Notes: generated by a model from the letters alone, not told the origin. A stretch of 64,000 nt of DNA from NORP233 sp050186825 (GCA_050186825.1 JBFWYD010000008.1:62001-126000), one strand, 5' to 3'; shown: positions 21,834 to 32,768, counted from the first letter of the stretch. Translations and numbers: made by a program.

Positions 21834-24112
21834 GCGGGTCTCCGGAAGAGCAGCAGGGCGGGCAGGAGCACGAGGTCGGCCGCCAGGGCCGCGGCGAAGG
21901 TCGCGGCGGTCAGGAGCCCGAAGCTGCGCACGTTGCTGAGCGCGCTGGTCTGGAAGGAGAGGAAGCAGGCGCCGAGCAGCAGCGAGCTGAAGAGCACCGC
22001 GCGCCCCGTGCCGCGGAAGGTCCGAGCCAGGGCCTCGGCGCGCGTGGCGCCCTCCGCCTCGGCCGCGCGCAGCGAGCACACCATGTGGATCGTGTCGTCG
22101 ACCACGATCCCCAGCGCGACCGTGGCCAGGAGCGAGTTGCCGACCTCGAGCGGCACACCGAGCCACCCCATGGCCCCGAGCACCACCAGGAGCGGGGCCA
22201 GGTTGCAGAGCACGGCCGCGAGCCCCAGTCCGGGGCGGCGCGCGACCGCGAGCAGGAGCAGCGAGACGACCGCGAAGGCCCAGGCGAAGCTGTGCCGCTG
22301 CGTGGTCAGGATGTGCTCCTTCATCCGCGCGAGCAGGTAGGCCCCGCCGCTCAACCGGGTCGCGGCCAGCCCCGCGAAGCGGCGCGCGGCCTCGGCCTCG
22401 ATCCGGGCCAGGACCCCTTCGTAGCGCGCGCTCCCGACCACGTCCATCCGCACGCTGACCCGCGTGCAGGCGGCGTCGGTCGAGACGCGCCGCGCGCGCA
22501 GCTCGGGGTCCACGAGCGAGAGGCTCTCGAGCAGCTCCGCGGCCGCGCGGTCGGTCCGGGCCGGGCCGCGCGGGCCGCCGAGCAGGGTCGAGATCTCCGC
22601 CAGGGGCTCGTCGATGGCGTCCACGGCGCGCACGATCGGGTCGAGCCCGCGCAGCCAGGCGCTGAACCCCGCCAGCTCTCGTTGGAGCCGCGCCGAGGCC
22701 AGGCCGTCGGGGCGCCCGGCGTCGATCACCACCTCCACCGCGACCGCGCCGCCCATCCGCTCCTGGACGAAGGTGATGTCGCGCCGGAGCGGCTCCTGCG
22801 GGTCGAGGTAGGCCAAGAAGTCGTGGTCCACGTAGAGCCGCGTCGCGCCGGCGCCGACCGCGGCGGTCAGGGCCAGCCCGCAGAGCGCGAGCGCGCGCGG
22901 GCGGCGGCGCAGGAGCCCCAGCAGCGCCTCGAGCGCGCGCTCGGGCGCGCCGGCGGCCTCGGGCGGCGGCTGGCGCCAGAGGGGCAGGAGCGGCGGCAGG
23001 ATGGCGAAGGTCAGCGCGAAGGCGAGCAGCGTCCCCAGCGCGGCCCCGGCGCCCAGGTCGCGCACGGGGGCGAGCGGGGCGCTCAGGAGCGCCACGAAGC
23101 CCGCGGCCGTGGTCAGCGAGGTGAGCAGGCAGGGCCACCAGGTCGCGCGCACCGCGCGCCCGGCCGCCGCCGCGGGGCCGTCGCCCAGGCGCAGCTCCTC
23201 GCGGTAGCGGGCGCACACGTGCATCACGTCGGCCACCGCGGCGCACACCACGAAGGGCGCCAGGAAGGAGCTGAGCAGGGTGATCGGGCGGTCGCACAGC
23301 CCGAGCGCCCCGAAGCTCGCGCCCAGGGTCCCGCCCAGGACCAGCAGCGGCGGGAGCAGCGGGAAGGGGTGCCGGAACAGCCAGAGCAGGACCAGCGCCG
23401 CGATCACGCCCCCGAGCACGATGTTCCGGGTCAGCTCCCGCCCGAGCAGCCGGTTGAAGAGCGCGGTGTTGAGCGGCGTGCCCACGGCCGCGTGCGGGTA
23501 GGCCGCCCAGGGGCCGCCGCGCAGCGCGGCCTCCAGCGCGTCCACCAGCGCCTCGCGCGTGGGCGGCGGCGCGGGCGGCGAGGTCGTCGGCGCGGGCGGC
23601 GAGGTCGTCGGCGGGGCGACCGAGGACCAGGGCCAGGGGGCGGCGCCGGTCGCGCCGCCGCCGTAGTGCGGGGCCTCGGCCTCCAGCCGGACCAGGAAGC
23701 CGACCCGCCGCCCGCTCGCGTCGATCAGCCGCCCGCGGAAGGGCGCGTAGCCGAGCACGCGCGCGCGGGCCGCGGCGCGCTCGGCCTCGCTGCGGGGTGG
23801 CTGGTCGCTGACGCGCACCCCCTCGAGGGTCCCGGCGCGGTCGATCAGGATCGGCGAGTGGAGCGGCGAGCGCAGCTCGAGCGCCCCGGGCAAGCCGCGC
23901 AGGGCCGTCCCCAGGGCGAGCAGCCGCTCGAGGTGCGGCGCCGCGAAGGCGTCGCCGTCGGGGAGCTCGACCAGGACGTAGACGACCTCGTCGCTGCCGA
24001 AGGTGCGCAGGAGCTCGTGGTAGCCCGTGAGCGCCGGGTCCCCCTCGACGAAGAAGCTCTCGTTGCGGGTGTCCTTCCGCAGCTGGAGGACGCCCGCGCT
24101 CAGGCCGAGCAC
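21830..24112 (-). CDS. RND/MMPL-family membrane transporter
   Basis: This is a large inner-membrane protein with the two-fold RND/MMPL plan: a short periplasmic loop after the first helix, membrane block NIVLGGVIAALVLLWLF to FALTFAILPPLLPLW, a second loop, and a second block ending FAAALAADLVLLPALLLF. Signature sequences DVMHVCARYREEL and GIVVDDTIHMVCSLR (with the Asp pair expected for proton relay) are present. It probably exports lipids or hydrophobic compounds. The canonical start is the GTG at 24112, but that lies inside the first helix. A CTG at 24190 in the same frame would give MSEPQAGLAPGPRGLRVAL and a complete helix. It follows the lipoprotein gene at 24198, so the two may act together. 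Confidence 0.85.
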   Translation of the reverse strand: MLGLSAGVLQLRKDTRNESFFVEGDPALTGYHELLRTFGSDEVVYVLVELPDGDAFAAPHLERLLALGTALRGLPGALELRSPLHSPILIDRAGTLEGVRVSDQPPRSEAERAAARARVLGYAPFRGRLIDASGRRVGFLVRLEAEAPHYGGGATGAAPWPWSSVAPPTTSPPAPTTSPPAPPPTREALVDALEAALRGGPWAAYPHAAVGTPLNTALFNRLLGRELTRNIVLGGVIAALVLLWLFRHPFPLLPPLLVLGGTLGASFGALGLCDRPITLLSSFLAPFVVCAAVADVMHVCARYREELRLGDGPAAAAGRAVRATWWPCLLTSLTTAAGFVALLSAPLAPVRDLGAGAALGTLLAFALTFAILPPLLPLWRQPPPEAAGAPERALEALLGLLRRRPRALALCGLALTAAVGAGATRLYVDHDFLAYLDPQEPLRRDITFVQERMGGAVAVEVVIDAGRPDGLASARLQRELAGFSAWLRGLDPIVRAVDAIDEPLAEISTLLGGPRGPARTDRAAAELLESLSLVDPELRARRVSTDAACTRVSVRMDVVGSARYEGVLARIEAEAARRFAGLAATRLSGGAYLLARMKEHILTTQRHSFAWAFAVVSLLLLAVARRPGLGLAAVLCNLAPLLVVLGAMGWLGVPLEVGNSLLATVALGIVVDDTIHMVCSLRAAEAEGATRAEALARTFRGTGRAVLFSSLLLGACFLSFQTSALSNVRSFGLLTAATFAAALAADLVLLPALLLFRRPA

Positions 24113-24197
24113 CAGCGCGGCCAGCGCCGCCCCGAGCGCGACCCTCAGGCCGCGCGGCCCCGGCGCCAGGCCCGCCTGTGGCTCGCTCAGCCCAGGC

Positions 24198-25433
24198 TCA
24201 CCACTTCAGCTCGGGCTTGGCGTCGGTGGCGACCTTCTTGAGCTCCACGGTCGCGCCGCCCGCGACGCTCTTGACCATCCCGGCGCCCAGCGCCTTGACC
24301 ACCGCGTGGGTCGAGGTCCAGAGCTCGTCGCCGTTGTCGTAGGCGCACTTCCTGGCCTCGACGCTCTCGCCGAGGTCGAGGCTCTGGGTGGAGGGGGTCT
24401 CCTTCAAGGCCTTGCCGCCCTGCGGCCCCTCGGTCTTGAGCAGCACGCCCTCGACCTCGCCGTCCACGCCCATCCAGCTCTTGTAGGTGTTGCCCTGGAC
24501 CTCGGTCTTGAACAGCTTGGCGGAGAACTTCCCGGCGGGCGTCTCGACCTCGGTGTCCTCGCCCTGCGGCGCCTCGCCCTGCGGCGGCGGGGTGTAGGCC
24601 ATGACCTTGATCTCCTTGCCCGCCTCGCCGCGCTTGCCGAGCACGGCGCGCGTGACCTTGCCGCCCTTCTTCTCGACCGTGAGCCCCATCACCATGTCCT
24701 TGGCGTCGGGCGACATGGCCGCGTAGGCGCTCAGGCCCTGGTTGCTCTCCACGCGCCAGGCGTCGCCGTCCTCGCCCACGATCGCGAGCTCGTGGGCCAT
24801 GGTCTGCCCGCCGGCCTGGGTCGACATGACGATCTTCATCCCCACCGCCGCGTCCTCGCCGATCGGGAGCAGGGGCGGGGCCTGGACCATGGTCGCGAGG
24901 TCGAGCTTGTAGCCGCCGGCCGCCGGCGCGGCTGCGGCCGGGGCCGCCGCCGCCTCGAAGGCGAAGGTCTTGTCGACCATCTTGCGCTCGGCGACCTTGC
25001 CGGCGTCGTCGAAGGACAGCTCCTCGATGCGCGCCTTGAGCTGCGCGCCGGAGAGGGTCACCGACCACTTGCTCTCGTAGGCCTGCTCCTCGCCCTTGAA
25101 CACGAACTTGGCCTTGCCCTCGAGGCCCTTGCCCTTGCGCCCGAGCTCGAAGGTGTAGGCGGCGAAGATCTCCTGGCCCTTGTCGTCGCCCTCCTTCCAC
25201 ACGTAGGTGCCGGGGACGAGCTTGCCCTTGGCGGTGGTCCCGTCGTCCTCGACCTCGAACTCGGCGCCCGTGTCCTCGCGCTTCCACTTGCCGGCGAAGC
25301 TCTGGGCCTCGGCCGGGGCGGCCGTCTTCTGCTCCTTGGGCGAGTCGTCCTCCTTGACGGGGCGATCGATGGGGAGGCAGGCGACGAGGAGCGCGCAGAG
25401 CGCCAGCGGGGAGGCCGTGCGGAGGAAGCTCAT
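24198..25433 (-). CDS. Large hypothetical lipoprotein
   Basis: This 411-residue protein has a lipoprotein signal (LALCALLVAC, Cys19). Two beta-rich halves are joined by an Ala/Pro linker (AAAAPAAAAPAAGG). Stretches such as KGKLVPGTYVWKEG, EIFAAYTFELGRKGKGL and VETPAGKFSAKLFKTEVQG look like lipocalin or calycin-type strands. I do not recognise a family. It is directly upstream of the MMPL exporter in the same direction, with its stop 86 bases before the canonical exporter GTG and only eight bases before the CTG alternative. It could be a periplasmic partner. Confidence 0.75.
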   Translation of the reverse strand: MSFLRTASPLALCALLVACLPIDRPVKEDDSPKEQKTAAPAEAQSFAGKWKREDTGAEFEVEDDGTTAKGKLVPGTYVWKEGDDKGQEIFAAYTFELGRKGKGLEGKAKFVFKGEEQAYESKWSVTLSGAQLKARIEELSFDDAGKVAERKMVDKTFAFEAAAAPAAAAPAAGGYKLDLATMVQAPPLLPIGEDAAVGMKIVMSTQAGGQTMAHELAIVGEDGDAWRVESNQGLSAYAAMSPDAKDMVMGLTVEKKGGKVTRAVLGKRGEAGKEIKVMAYTPPPQGEAPQGEDTEVETPAGKFSAKLFKTEVQGNTYKSWMGVDGEVEGVLLKTEGPQGGKALKETPSTQSLDLGESVEARKCAYDNGDELWTSTHAVVKALGAGMVKSVAGGATVELKKVATDAKPELKW

Positions 25434-25494
25434 CGAGGGACTCCTTGCGGAAGGAGCCCAGGTATACCCGAAAGCCCGGAGCGGAGGGGGGGAG

Positions 25495-26451
25495 CTAGCG
25501 GCCCGCGCGCGGGCGCTGCTCCCACCAGGCGCGCCACGCCTTGGGGTCGTCGCCGCGGTCCTCGCCGCTGAGCGACTTGAGCACCCCGCGGGCGCGCGCC
25601 TTGAGCTCGCGGAGGGTGGTCACCGAGACCTTGGTCTGGACCCCGATCATGGTCGTCTCGGGCAGCTCGATGGGCGCGTTGATCGCGGCCCCGCCCTGGG
25701 TGCCGAGGTTGACGGGGACGCGGCGCAGCCCGCCCGCAGTGGCCAGCGTCGCCTTGAGCTCCATCTCGACCTTCTCGAGCACGAGGATCAGCCCGGGCGC
25801 GGCGTCGATGTCGCCCATCACGCCCAGGTAGTCCATGGCCCGCGCGCGCCGCGCGGGCGCGGTGGGCATGGCCGCGATCTGCTCGTAGTAGGTGCGGACC
25901 CGGGTCGCATCCAGCTTGCAGGCGCCCTCGTGGGCGCGCCGGCGCAGCTCCGCCTCCTTGGCCAGGACCGCGGTCTGGACCAGCGGCCGCTCGGCATCGA
26001 CCCCGCGCAGCGCGGGCAGGCGCTCGAGGGCGAGCAGGCGCAGGGGCTCCCTGGTGGCCGTGAGCGCCTTCCCCAGCGGCCGCACCAGCTCGGCGGGCGC
26101 AAAGGCCTCGAGCTCCGCCGCGATCGCCGCTCGCTCCTCGGGCTTGGCCCGCCCGTAGCGGGCGAGCACGCGGTCCACCGCCCGCCAGCGCTTCTCGAGG
26201 TGCTTCTGCCGCAGCCGCTCCAGCCGCGCCTCCCACCGCGCCGGGAGCGCCGCCCCCGACTCGACCCGCGCCACGTCCGCCCGCGCCAGCTCGTAGGTCC
26301 GGCCGTCGACGCCCAGGACCTCGAGGGTGCCCTCGGCCTCCCCGATCGCCTCCCCCTCGACCACCCGCCCGTCCGCGAGGTGGTATCGCTCGGCCAGGGC
26401 CGGCGCGGCGAGGAGCAGGGAGAGCAGCGGGGCGAGGACGGAGGCGCGCAT
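25495..26451 (-). CDS. Secreted hypothetical protein with helical repeats
   Basis: The ATG at 26451 gives a Sec signal (MRASVLAPLLSLLLAAPALA) and 318 residues. The N-terminal 50 mature residues are beta-rich (YHLADGRVVEGEAIGEAEG, a pattern seen in Planctomycetota secreted proteins). Helical HEAT-like repeats follow from about residue 70 to 230, then a beta segment with LPETTMIGVQTKVSVTTL and a C-terminal WRAWWEQ. No enzyme motif is seen. It is probably an envelope or matrix protein. Confidence 0.7.
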   Translation of the reverse strand: MRASVLAPLLSLLLAAPALAERYHLADGRVVEGEAIGEAEGTLEVLGVDGRTYELARADVARVESGAALPARWEARLERLRQKHLEKRWRAVDRVLARYGRAKPEERAAIAAELEAFAPAELVRPLGKALTATREPLRLLALERLPALRGVDAERPLVQTAVLAKEAELRRRAHEGACKLDATRVRTYYEQIAAMPTAPARRARAMDYLGVMGDIDAAPGLILVLEKVEMELKATLATAGGLRRVPVNLGTQGGAAINAPIELPETTMIGVQTKVSVTTLRELKARARGVLKSLSGEDRGDDPKAWRAWWEQRPRAGR

Positions 26452-26628
26452 GGCAGGCAGGGTACACGACGCGGGAGGGTGGAGGTTCCGCGAGGCAAGG
26501 GCGCGGAATGAGGCTCGGTATCGGGCTCGGAGACGCGCCCTCTCCATGGCGACCTGCCCTGGCGCGATCTCGGCCGCCGCGCCTGCGGGGCGCAATCCGG
26601 CCTCGGAGGCGCGACTGCGCAGATCATG

Positions 26629-26726
26629 GAGCCCTCTGCGTGCCTCCGCGATCTCCGCGCTGATATCCAACGCCCTCGCAGTCCCTCACGACCTGGGCTC
26701 GGACTCCGGTCCCGTTGGACGATGAG
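26629..26726 (+). repeat. Partial copy of CTCTGCG/TCCAACGC repeat element
   Basis: The block GGAGCCCTCTGCG followed by GATCTCCGCGCTGATATCCA, ACGCC and then CCTCACGACC-TGGGCTCGGA matches module B of the repeats at 40941-41048 and, inverted, 58628-58735. Module A's inner end (CTCTGCG) is also present. It lies in the minus-strand gap at 26452-26854 with no ORF. Confidence 0.6.
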
Positions 26727-26758
26727 GTGTCGTCGCACGACCTCCCCAGAACCTGCGC

Positions 26759-26799
26759 TTAAAAAGACCAGGCCCCACCGGGGGAGGGTGAGGCCTGGC
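26759..26799 (-). terminator. Rho-independent terminator
   Basis: In minus orientation a GC-rich stem (CCAGGCCTCACC pairing with GGTGGGGCCTGG, loop about seven bases) is followed by TCTTTTTAA. It lies about 55 bases past the stop of the lipoprotein gene at 26855, which it probably terminates. A second hairpin at 26819-26848 precedes it. Confidence 0.75.
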
Positions 26800-26854
26800 C
26801 AGAGGAGAAGAGGATCAGCGGCGGCGAGGAGCCCGCTCCTCGCCGCCACAGCCC

Positions 26855-27379
26855 TCAGCCGGAGGACGGCTCCAGGGGCAGGGGGAGAGCCGACTCCTTG
26901 GGGGTTGGGCGCCCGACCAGCGGGCGGATGAGTGCCTGGCCGGCGCGCGGCGAACCCAGCAGCCGGCGCGCACAGCCCATGTCGCCCTCGCGGTCCGTGA
27001 CGGTCACGGTCACCGTGGTCCGCACGCCAGGCTCGACGTAGACCACGCGCTCGCCCGAGACGGCCTGGAGCCCGTGGGCCGGACCGGTCTCCTGGTAGCG
27101 GTGCTCGACGGAGACCGAGTAGCGCCCGGGCGAGAGCGAGAGGACCTGGCCCTCCACGGCGCGGCCGCGGGTGTCGAAGGGGACCGACTCGAGGCTGCTG
27201 AGGGAGGTCACCTTGCCGCGCGCGCCCACCGGGGCCTGGCCCTTCTCCCACCAGACCACGACCTGCAGCTCGCCCGAGCCGGTCGCCGGCTGATCGACCG
27301 CGACGACGGGGTCGCTCGCGCAGCCTGCGAGCAGGCAGCTCAGGAGCAACAGCCATGGGGGGAGGGAGCGGGGAGCCAT
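26855..27379 (-). CDS. Hypothetical lipoprotein
   Basis: The ATG at 27379 follows GAGGT and gives a lipoprotein signal (LLLLSCLLAGC, Cys about residue 19). The 174-residue product has beta-rich sequence with EPSVTV-like strands: LQVVVWWEKGQAPVGARGKV, RGRAVEGQVLSLSPGRYSV, ERVVYVEPGVRTTVTVTV. This resembles carboxypeptidase-regulatory or PEGA-type surface domains. Family not certain. A terminator lies just downstream, and the regulator gene lies 134 bases upstream in the same direction. Confidence 0.7.
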   Translation of the reverse strand: MAPRSLPPWLLLLSCLLAGCASDPVVAVDQPATGSGELQVVVWWEKGQAPVGARGKVTSLSSLESVPFDTRGRAVEGQVLSLSPGRYSVSVEHRYQETGPAHGLQAVSGERVVYVEPGVRTTVTVTVTDREGDMGCARRLLGSPRAGQALIRPLVGRPTPKESALPLPLEPSSG

Positions 27380-27513
27380 CGCGGGGACCTCAACGCGGGC
27401 ATCGCAACCCGGAAACCAGGGCCTAAAGCCTTGCGACCTGGGTCGCGTCCCTATTGTTTTTTGAGGGTCGTTAGGCTTTTGGCCGGAAGCCGGCCCGAGG
27501 CCGTGCGATTTTT

Positions 27514-29037
<1,524 letters not shown>

Positions 29038-29271
29038 CTGGCCTCGGACGCGGGGGGGCACCATACCCGAAGCCCCTCCCCTGCGCGCCTGCGGGGACGC
29101 GCGAGGGTCGGGGGGGTTTCGGGTCCTCGCGCGCGGCGGGCCGCAACCTCTGCGCGCGCCCCGGCGCGGCGACGCGCCGCGTCGCGCGCACCCGGGGGTG
29201 GAGCGCGTTGGCGAGACGTGGGATGCTCCGGCCCCTCCTCTCCCCCGACCCCTTCTCCCACGGAGCCGAGC

Positions 29272-30498
29272 ATGGCCCTCCTCCGTCCCTTCCGCGCCCT
29301 GAGACCCAGCACGCCCGCGGCCGCCGCCCGGGTCGCGAGCGTCCCCTACGACGTGTGCAGCACGGCCGAGGCGCGCGCGCTGGCCGCGGGCAACGCGGAC
29401 TCCTTCCTCCACGTGACGCGCGCCGAGATCGACCTCCCCGAGGGCACCGACGTCCACACCGACGAGGTCTACGCGCTCGGGGCCAGGAACCTGCGCGCGC
29501 TGGTCGAGCGCGGCGTCCTGGTCCAGGAGGAGGCGCCGAGCCTCTACCTCTACCGGCTGACCTGGCAGGGCCGCACCCAGCTCGGGATCGTGGGCGCCTA
29601 CTCCGTGGAGGAGTACGACGCGAACCGGATCGCCAAGCACGAGCTGACGCGCCCCGACAAGGAGGCGGACCGCACCAAGCACATCCTCACGCTCCAGGCG
29701 CAGACCGGCCCGGTGTTCCTGATGCACCGCCCCTCGCCCGCGCTCGACGCGCTGGTCGCCGAGGAGCTCACCCGCGCGCCGCTGGCCGACTTCGTGGCCG
29801 TGGACGGGGTGGCCCACACCCTGTGGCGCGTCGCCGACCCTCAGGCCTACGTGGCCGCCTTCGCCCAGCTCCAGACGCTCTACGTGGCCGACGGCCACCA
29901 TCGTTCGGCCGCGGCCAGCAACGTCCGCCGCGCGCGCGCCGAGGCGGGGACGCTCACCCCCGACGACCGGGCGCAGGCCTTCCTGGCCGTCTCCTTCCCC
30001 AGCGACCAGCTGCGGATCCTCCCCTACAACCGCCTGATCCACGACCTGGGCGGCCGCAGCCCGGCGGCCTTCCTCGAGGAGCTGGCGGGCGTCGGCCCCC
30101 TCGAGCGCGGGACGAGCTCCGACCCCGGGTCCACCGACGCGGTGTGCGTGTTCGACGGGGCGGCCTGGCACCGGCTGCGCCTGACCCCGGTCAAGGACGA
30201 CCCCGTCTCGCGCCTGACCCCCTCGATGCTCCAGGACCGCGTGCTCGGCCCGCTGCTCGGGATCACCGACCCGCGCCGCGACGAGCGGATCTCCTTCGTG
30301 GGCGGGATCCGGGGGGCGGGCGAGCTCGAGCAGCGGGTGCGCGCGGGCGAGGCGCTCCTGGCCTTCTCGATGCCGCCCGTGACCACCGAGCAGCTGATCG
30401 CCGTGGCCGACGCCGGCGAGATCATGCCGCCCAAGTCGACCTGGTTCGAGCCCAAGCTCCGCTCCGGGCTGTGCGTCTACCCGCTGGAGGACGTGTGA
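29272..30498 (+). CDS. DUF1015 family protein
   Basis: The ATG at 29272 opens MALLRPFRALRP, the typical DUF1015 start. The 408-residue protein has family motifs VASVPYDVCS, NADSFLHVTR, DEYDANRI-like EEYDANRIAKHELTRPDKE, YVADGHHRSAAA and the end MPPKSTWFEPKLRSGL. DUF1015 proteins are often encoded next to serA and serC, as here. A role linked to phosphoserine or serine metabolism (a possible phosphatase-like step) has been suggested from context, but the activity is not established to my knowledge. Its TGA overlaps the serA GTG (GTGTGA). Confidence 0.9.
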   Translation: MALLRPFRALRPSTPAAAARVASVPYDVCSTAEARALAAGNADSFLHVTRAEIDLPEGTDVHTDEVYALGARNLRALVERGVLVQEEAPSLYLYRLTWQGRTQLGIVGAYSVEEYDANRIAKHELTRPDKEADRTKHILTLQAQTGPVFLMHRPSPALDALVAEELTRAPLADFVAVDGVAHTLWRVADPQAYVAAFAQLQTLYVADGHHRSAAASNVRRARAEAGTLTPDDRAQAFLAVSFPSDQLRILPYNRLIHDLGGRSPAAFLEELAGVGPLERGTSSDPGSTDAVCVFDGAAWHRLRLTPVKDDPVSRLTPSMLQDRVLGPLLGITDPRRDERISFVGGIRGAGELEQRVRAGEALLAFSMPPVTTEQLIAVADAGEIMPPKSTWFEPKLRSGLCVYPLEDV

Positions 30499-31688
30499 AG
30501 CTCCTGATCGCCGACAAGCTGCCCGACGCCATCATCGGGGCCTTCCAGGAGGCCCGCTTCGAGGTCGAGCAGCAGGCCGGGCTCAAGGGCGCGGCCCTGG
30601 TCGAGAAGATCGCGACCTTCCGCCCCCAGGTCCTGATCGTGCGCTCGACCGAGGTCCCGCGCGCCGCGCTCGAGGCGGGTCCCCTGGGCCTCGTGATCCG
30701 GGCCGGGGCCGGCTTCAACAACGTCGACTGCGACGCGGCCAGCCAGCTGGGGATCTACGTGGCCAACTGCCCGGGCAAGAACGCGATCGCGGTCGCGGAG
30801 CTGACCTGGGGGCTGATCATCTCGATCGACCGCCGCATCCCCCACTGCACGGCGGACCTGCGCGCGGGGCGCTGGAACAAGAAGGAGTACAGCAAGGCGC
30901 GCGGGCTCTACGGGCGGACCCTGGGCCTGATCGGCGTGGGCGAGATCGGCCGCCAGGTCGCGGCGCGCGCGCAGGCCTTCGGGATGCCGGTGGTCGCCTG
31001 GAGCCGCTCGCTGACCGAGGAGAAGGCCGCCGAGCTGGGCGTGCGCCGGGTCACGAGCCCGCTCGAGGTGGCGCGCGCGGCGGACGTGGTCAGCGTGCAC
31101 GTGGCGCTCACGCCCGAGACCAAGGGCATGATCGACGCGGCCTTCTTCGCGGCCATGCGGCCCGGGGCCTACTTCGTGAACACCTCCCGCGGCAAGGTCG
31201 TGGACGCCGAGGCGCTGCGGACCGCGGTGGCCAAGGGCCGGCGCTGCGGGCTTGATGTCTGGTCGCAGCAGCCCGAGGACGCCACGGGCGAGTTCGCGGA
31301 CCCGCTCGGCCAGGAGCCGTCCGTGGTGGGCACACACCACATCGGCGCCTCGACCGACGAGGCCCAGGACGCGGTCGCGGCCGAGGCCCTGCGCGTGGCG
31401 CTGGCCTTCAAGCGCCACGGCGAGGTGCCCAACTGCGTGAACCTGGCCCAGAACCGGCCGGCCCCCTGCACCCTGGTCGTGCGCCACCGCGACGTGGTCG
31501 GCGTGCTGGCGGGCGTGCTCGGCGAGCTCAAGGAGGCGGGGATCAACGTCCAGGAGATGGAGAACGTGCTCTTCTCGGGCGAGGGCGCGGCGGCCTGCGC
31601 CACGATCCGGGTCAACAAGCTGCCCGCGAAGGAGCTGCTCGAGCGGCTCACCGCGCAGCCCGCGATCATCAACGTCGAGATCAAGTAG
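30495..31688 (+). CDS. serA: D-3-phosphoglycerate dehydrogenase
   Basis: The GTG at 30495 overlaps the DUF1015 stop. The 397-residue enzyme oxidises 3-phosphoglycerate to 3-phosphohydroxypyruvate with NAD+, the first step of serine synthesis. It has the NAD-binding fingerprint GVGEIG (147-152), catalytic Arg in VNTSRGKV (about 232), and His in GTHHIGAST (about 281). A C-terminal ACT-like domain (about 320-397, VVGVLAGVLGELKEAGINVQ) would bind serine as feedback inhibitor. The following serC, 12 bases downstream, completes a serine synthesis operon. Confidence 0.93.
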   Translation: MKLLIADKLPDAIIGAFQEARFEVEQQAGLKGAALVEKIATFRPQVLIVRSTEVPRAALEAGPLGLVIRAGAGFNNVDCDAASQLGIYVANCPGKNAIAVAELTWGLIISIDRRIPHCTADLRAGRWNKKEYSKARGLYGRTLGLIGVGEIGRQVAARAQAFGMPVVAWSRSLTEEKAAELGVRRVTSPLEVARAADVVSVHVALTPETKGMIDAAFFAAMRPGAYFVNTSRGKVVDAEALRTAVAKGRRCGLDVWSQQPEDATGEFADPLGQEPSVVGTHHIGASTDEAQDAVAAEALRVALAFKRHGEVPNCVNLAQNRPAPCTLVVRHRDVVGVLAGVLGELKEAGINVQEMENVLFSGEGAAACATIRVNKLPAKELLERLTAQPAIINVEIK

Positions 31689-31700
31689 GCGAGGAGTCCC

Positions 31701-32768
31701 ATGACCAAGCGCATCTTCAACTTCTCCGCCGGCCCCGCCGTCCTGCCCGAGCCCGTGCTCGAGGAGGCCCGCGACAACCTGCTCTCGCTCGGCGACGCCG
31801 GGGCGGGGATCTGCGAGGTCAGCCATCGCTCGGCCGAATACACCGAGATCCACCACGACGCCATGGCGCGGATCAAGCGTCTGCTCGGCGCCGAGCACGG
31901 CTACGAGCAGCTCTTCCTCCAGGGCGGCGCCTCGACCCAGTTCTTCCAGGTGCCCATGAACCTCGGCGGCGACGCCGACTACGTGCTGACCGGGACCTGG
32001 GCCAAGAAGGCCTACGCCGAGGCCAAGCGCTTCGGCAAGCCGCGCGTGGCCGCGAGCAGCGAGCCGACCAACTTCGACCGCATCCCGGGCGAGCTCGACC
32101 TGAACCCGGGCGCGCGCTACCTGCACCTCACGAGCAACAACACGGTCGCGGGCACCCAGTGGCACGCCTGGCCGCAGGCCGAGGCCCCGCTGGTCATCGA
32201 CATGAGCAGCGACATCCTCAGCCGCCCGGTCGACCTCCGGAACGTCGGCCTGATCTACGCCGGCGCGCAGAAGAACCTCGGCCCGGCCGGCGTGACCCTG
32301 GTCCTGATCCGCGAGGACCTGCTCGCCAAGTGCAGCACCGACCTCCCGACCATGCTCCGCTACGACATCCACGCCAAGGAGGGCTCGCGCTACAACACGC
32401 CGCCCACCTTCGCGATCTACGTGGTCGGCCTGGTCGCCAAGTGGATCGAGGCGCAGGGTGGGCTCGAGGCCATGGCCGAGAAGAACCAGCGCAAGGCCTC
32501 TCTGCTCTACGCCTGCATCGACCGCCACGAGCTCTACCGCGGCGCGACGACCGCGGACAGCCGCTCGCTCATGAACGTGACCTTCCGGCTCACGAGCGAG
32601 GAGCTCGAGCAGGAGCTGATCAACGAGGCCGAGGCCAAGGGCCTGTCCGGCCTGGCCGGCCACCGCAGCGTGGGGGGCCTGCGCGCCTCGATCTACAACG
32701 CCATGCCCGAGGCGGGCGTCAAGGCGCTGGTCGACCTGATGGACGACTTCGCGCGCCGGAAGGGCTAG
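31701..32768 (+). CDS. serC: Phosphoserine aminotransferase
   Basis: This 355-residue enzyme (usual length about 360) converts 3-phosphohydroxypyruvate and glutamate to phosphoserine and 2-oxoglutarate. It is a fold-type-I PLP enzyme with internal aldimine Lys191 (IYAGAQKNLGPAG), start RIFNFSAGPAVLP, PLP-binding QGGASTQF, and conserved SSDILSRP. An AGGAG lies 11 bases before the ATG. It follows serA in the same operon. Serine phosphatase (serB) was not seen in the window. Confidence 0.95.
   Translation: MTKRIFNFSAGPAVLPEPVLEEARDNLLSLGDAGAGICEVSHRSAEYTEIHHDAMARIKRLLGAEHGYEQLFLQGGASTQFFQVPMNLGGDADYVLTGTWAKKAYAEAKRFGKPRVAASSEPTNFDRIPGELDLNPGARYLHLTSNNTVAGTQWHAWPQAEAPLVIDMSSDILSRPVDLRNVGLIYAGAQKNLGPAGVTLVLIREDLLAKCSTDLPTMLRYDIHAKEGSRYNTPPTFAIYVVGLVAKWIEAQGGLEAMAEKNQRKASLLYACIDRHELYRGATTADSRSLMNVTFRLTSEELEQELINEAEAKGLSGLAGHRSVGGLRASIYNAMPEAGVKALVDLMDDFARRKG

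Larger units (their letters stand above)
26452..26854. other. Intergenic region with repeat fragment and hairpins
   Basis: These 403 bases contain the repeat fragment at 26629-26726, a minus-strand terminator at 26759-26799 and a perfect 12-bp hairpin (GGCGGCGAGGAG / CTCCTCGCCGCC) at about 26819-26848. No gene was recognised. Confidence 0.5.

Noticed and set aside
24027..25571. Plus-strand 514-codon frame over the lipoprotein gene
   Set aside because: Antisense to the lipoprotein at 24198-25433, which has a signal peptide and normal composition.
27420..27482. Hairpin GCGACC-TG-GGTCGC followed by T6 as a plus-strand terminator
   Set aside because: The T-run is ten bases away, and no plus-strand gene lies upstream; both neighbours are on the minus strand.
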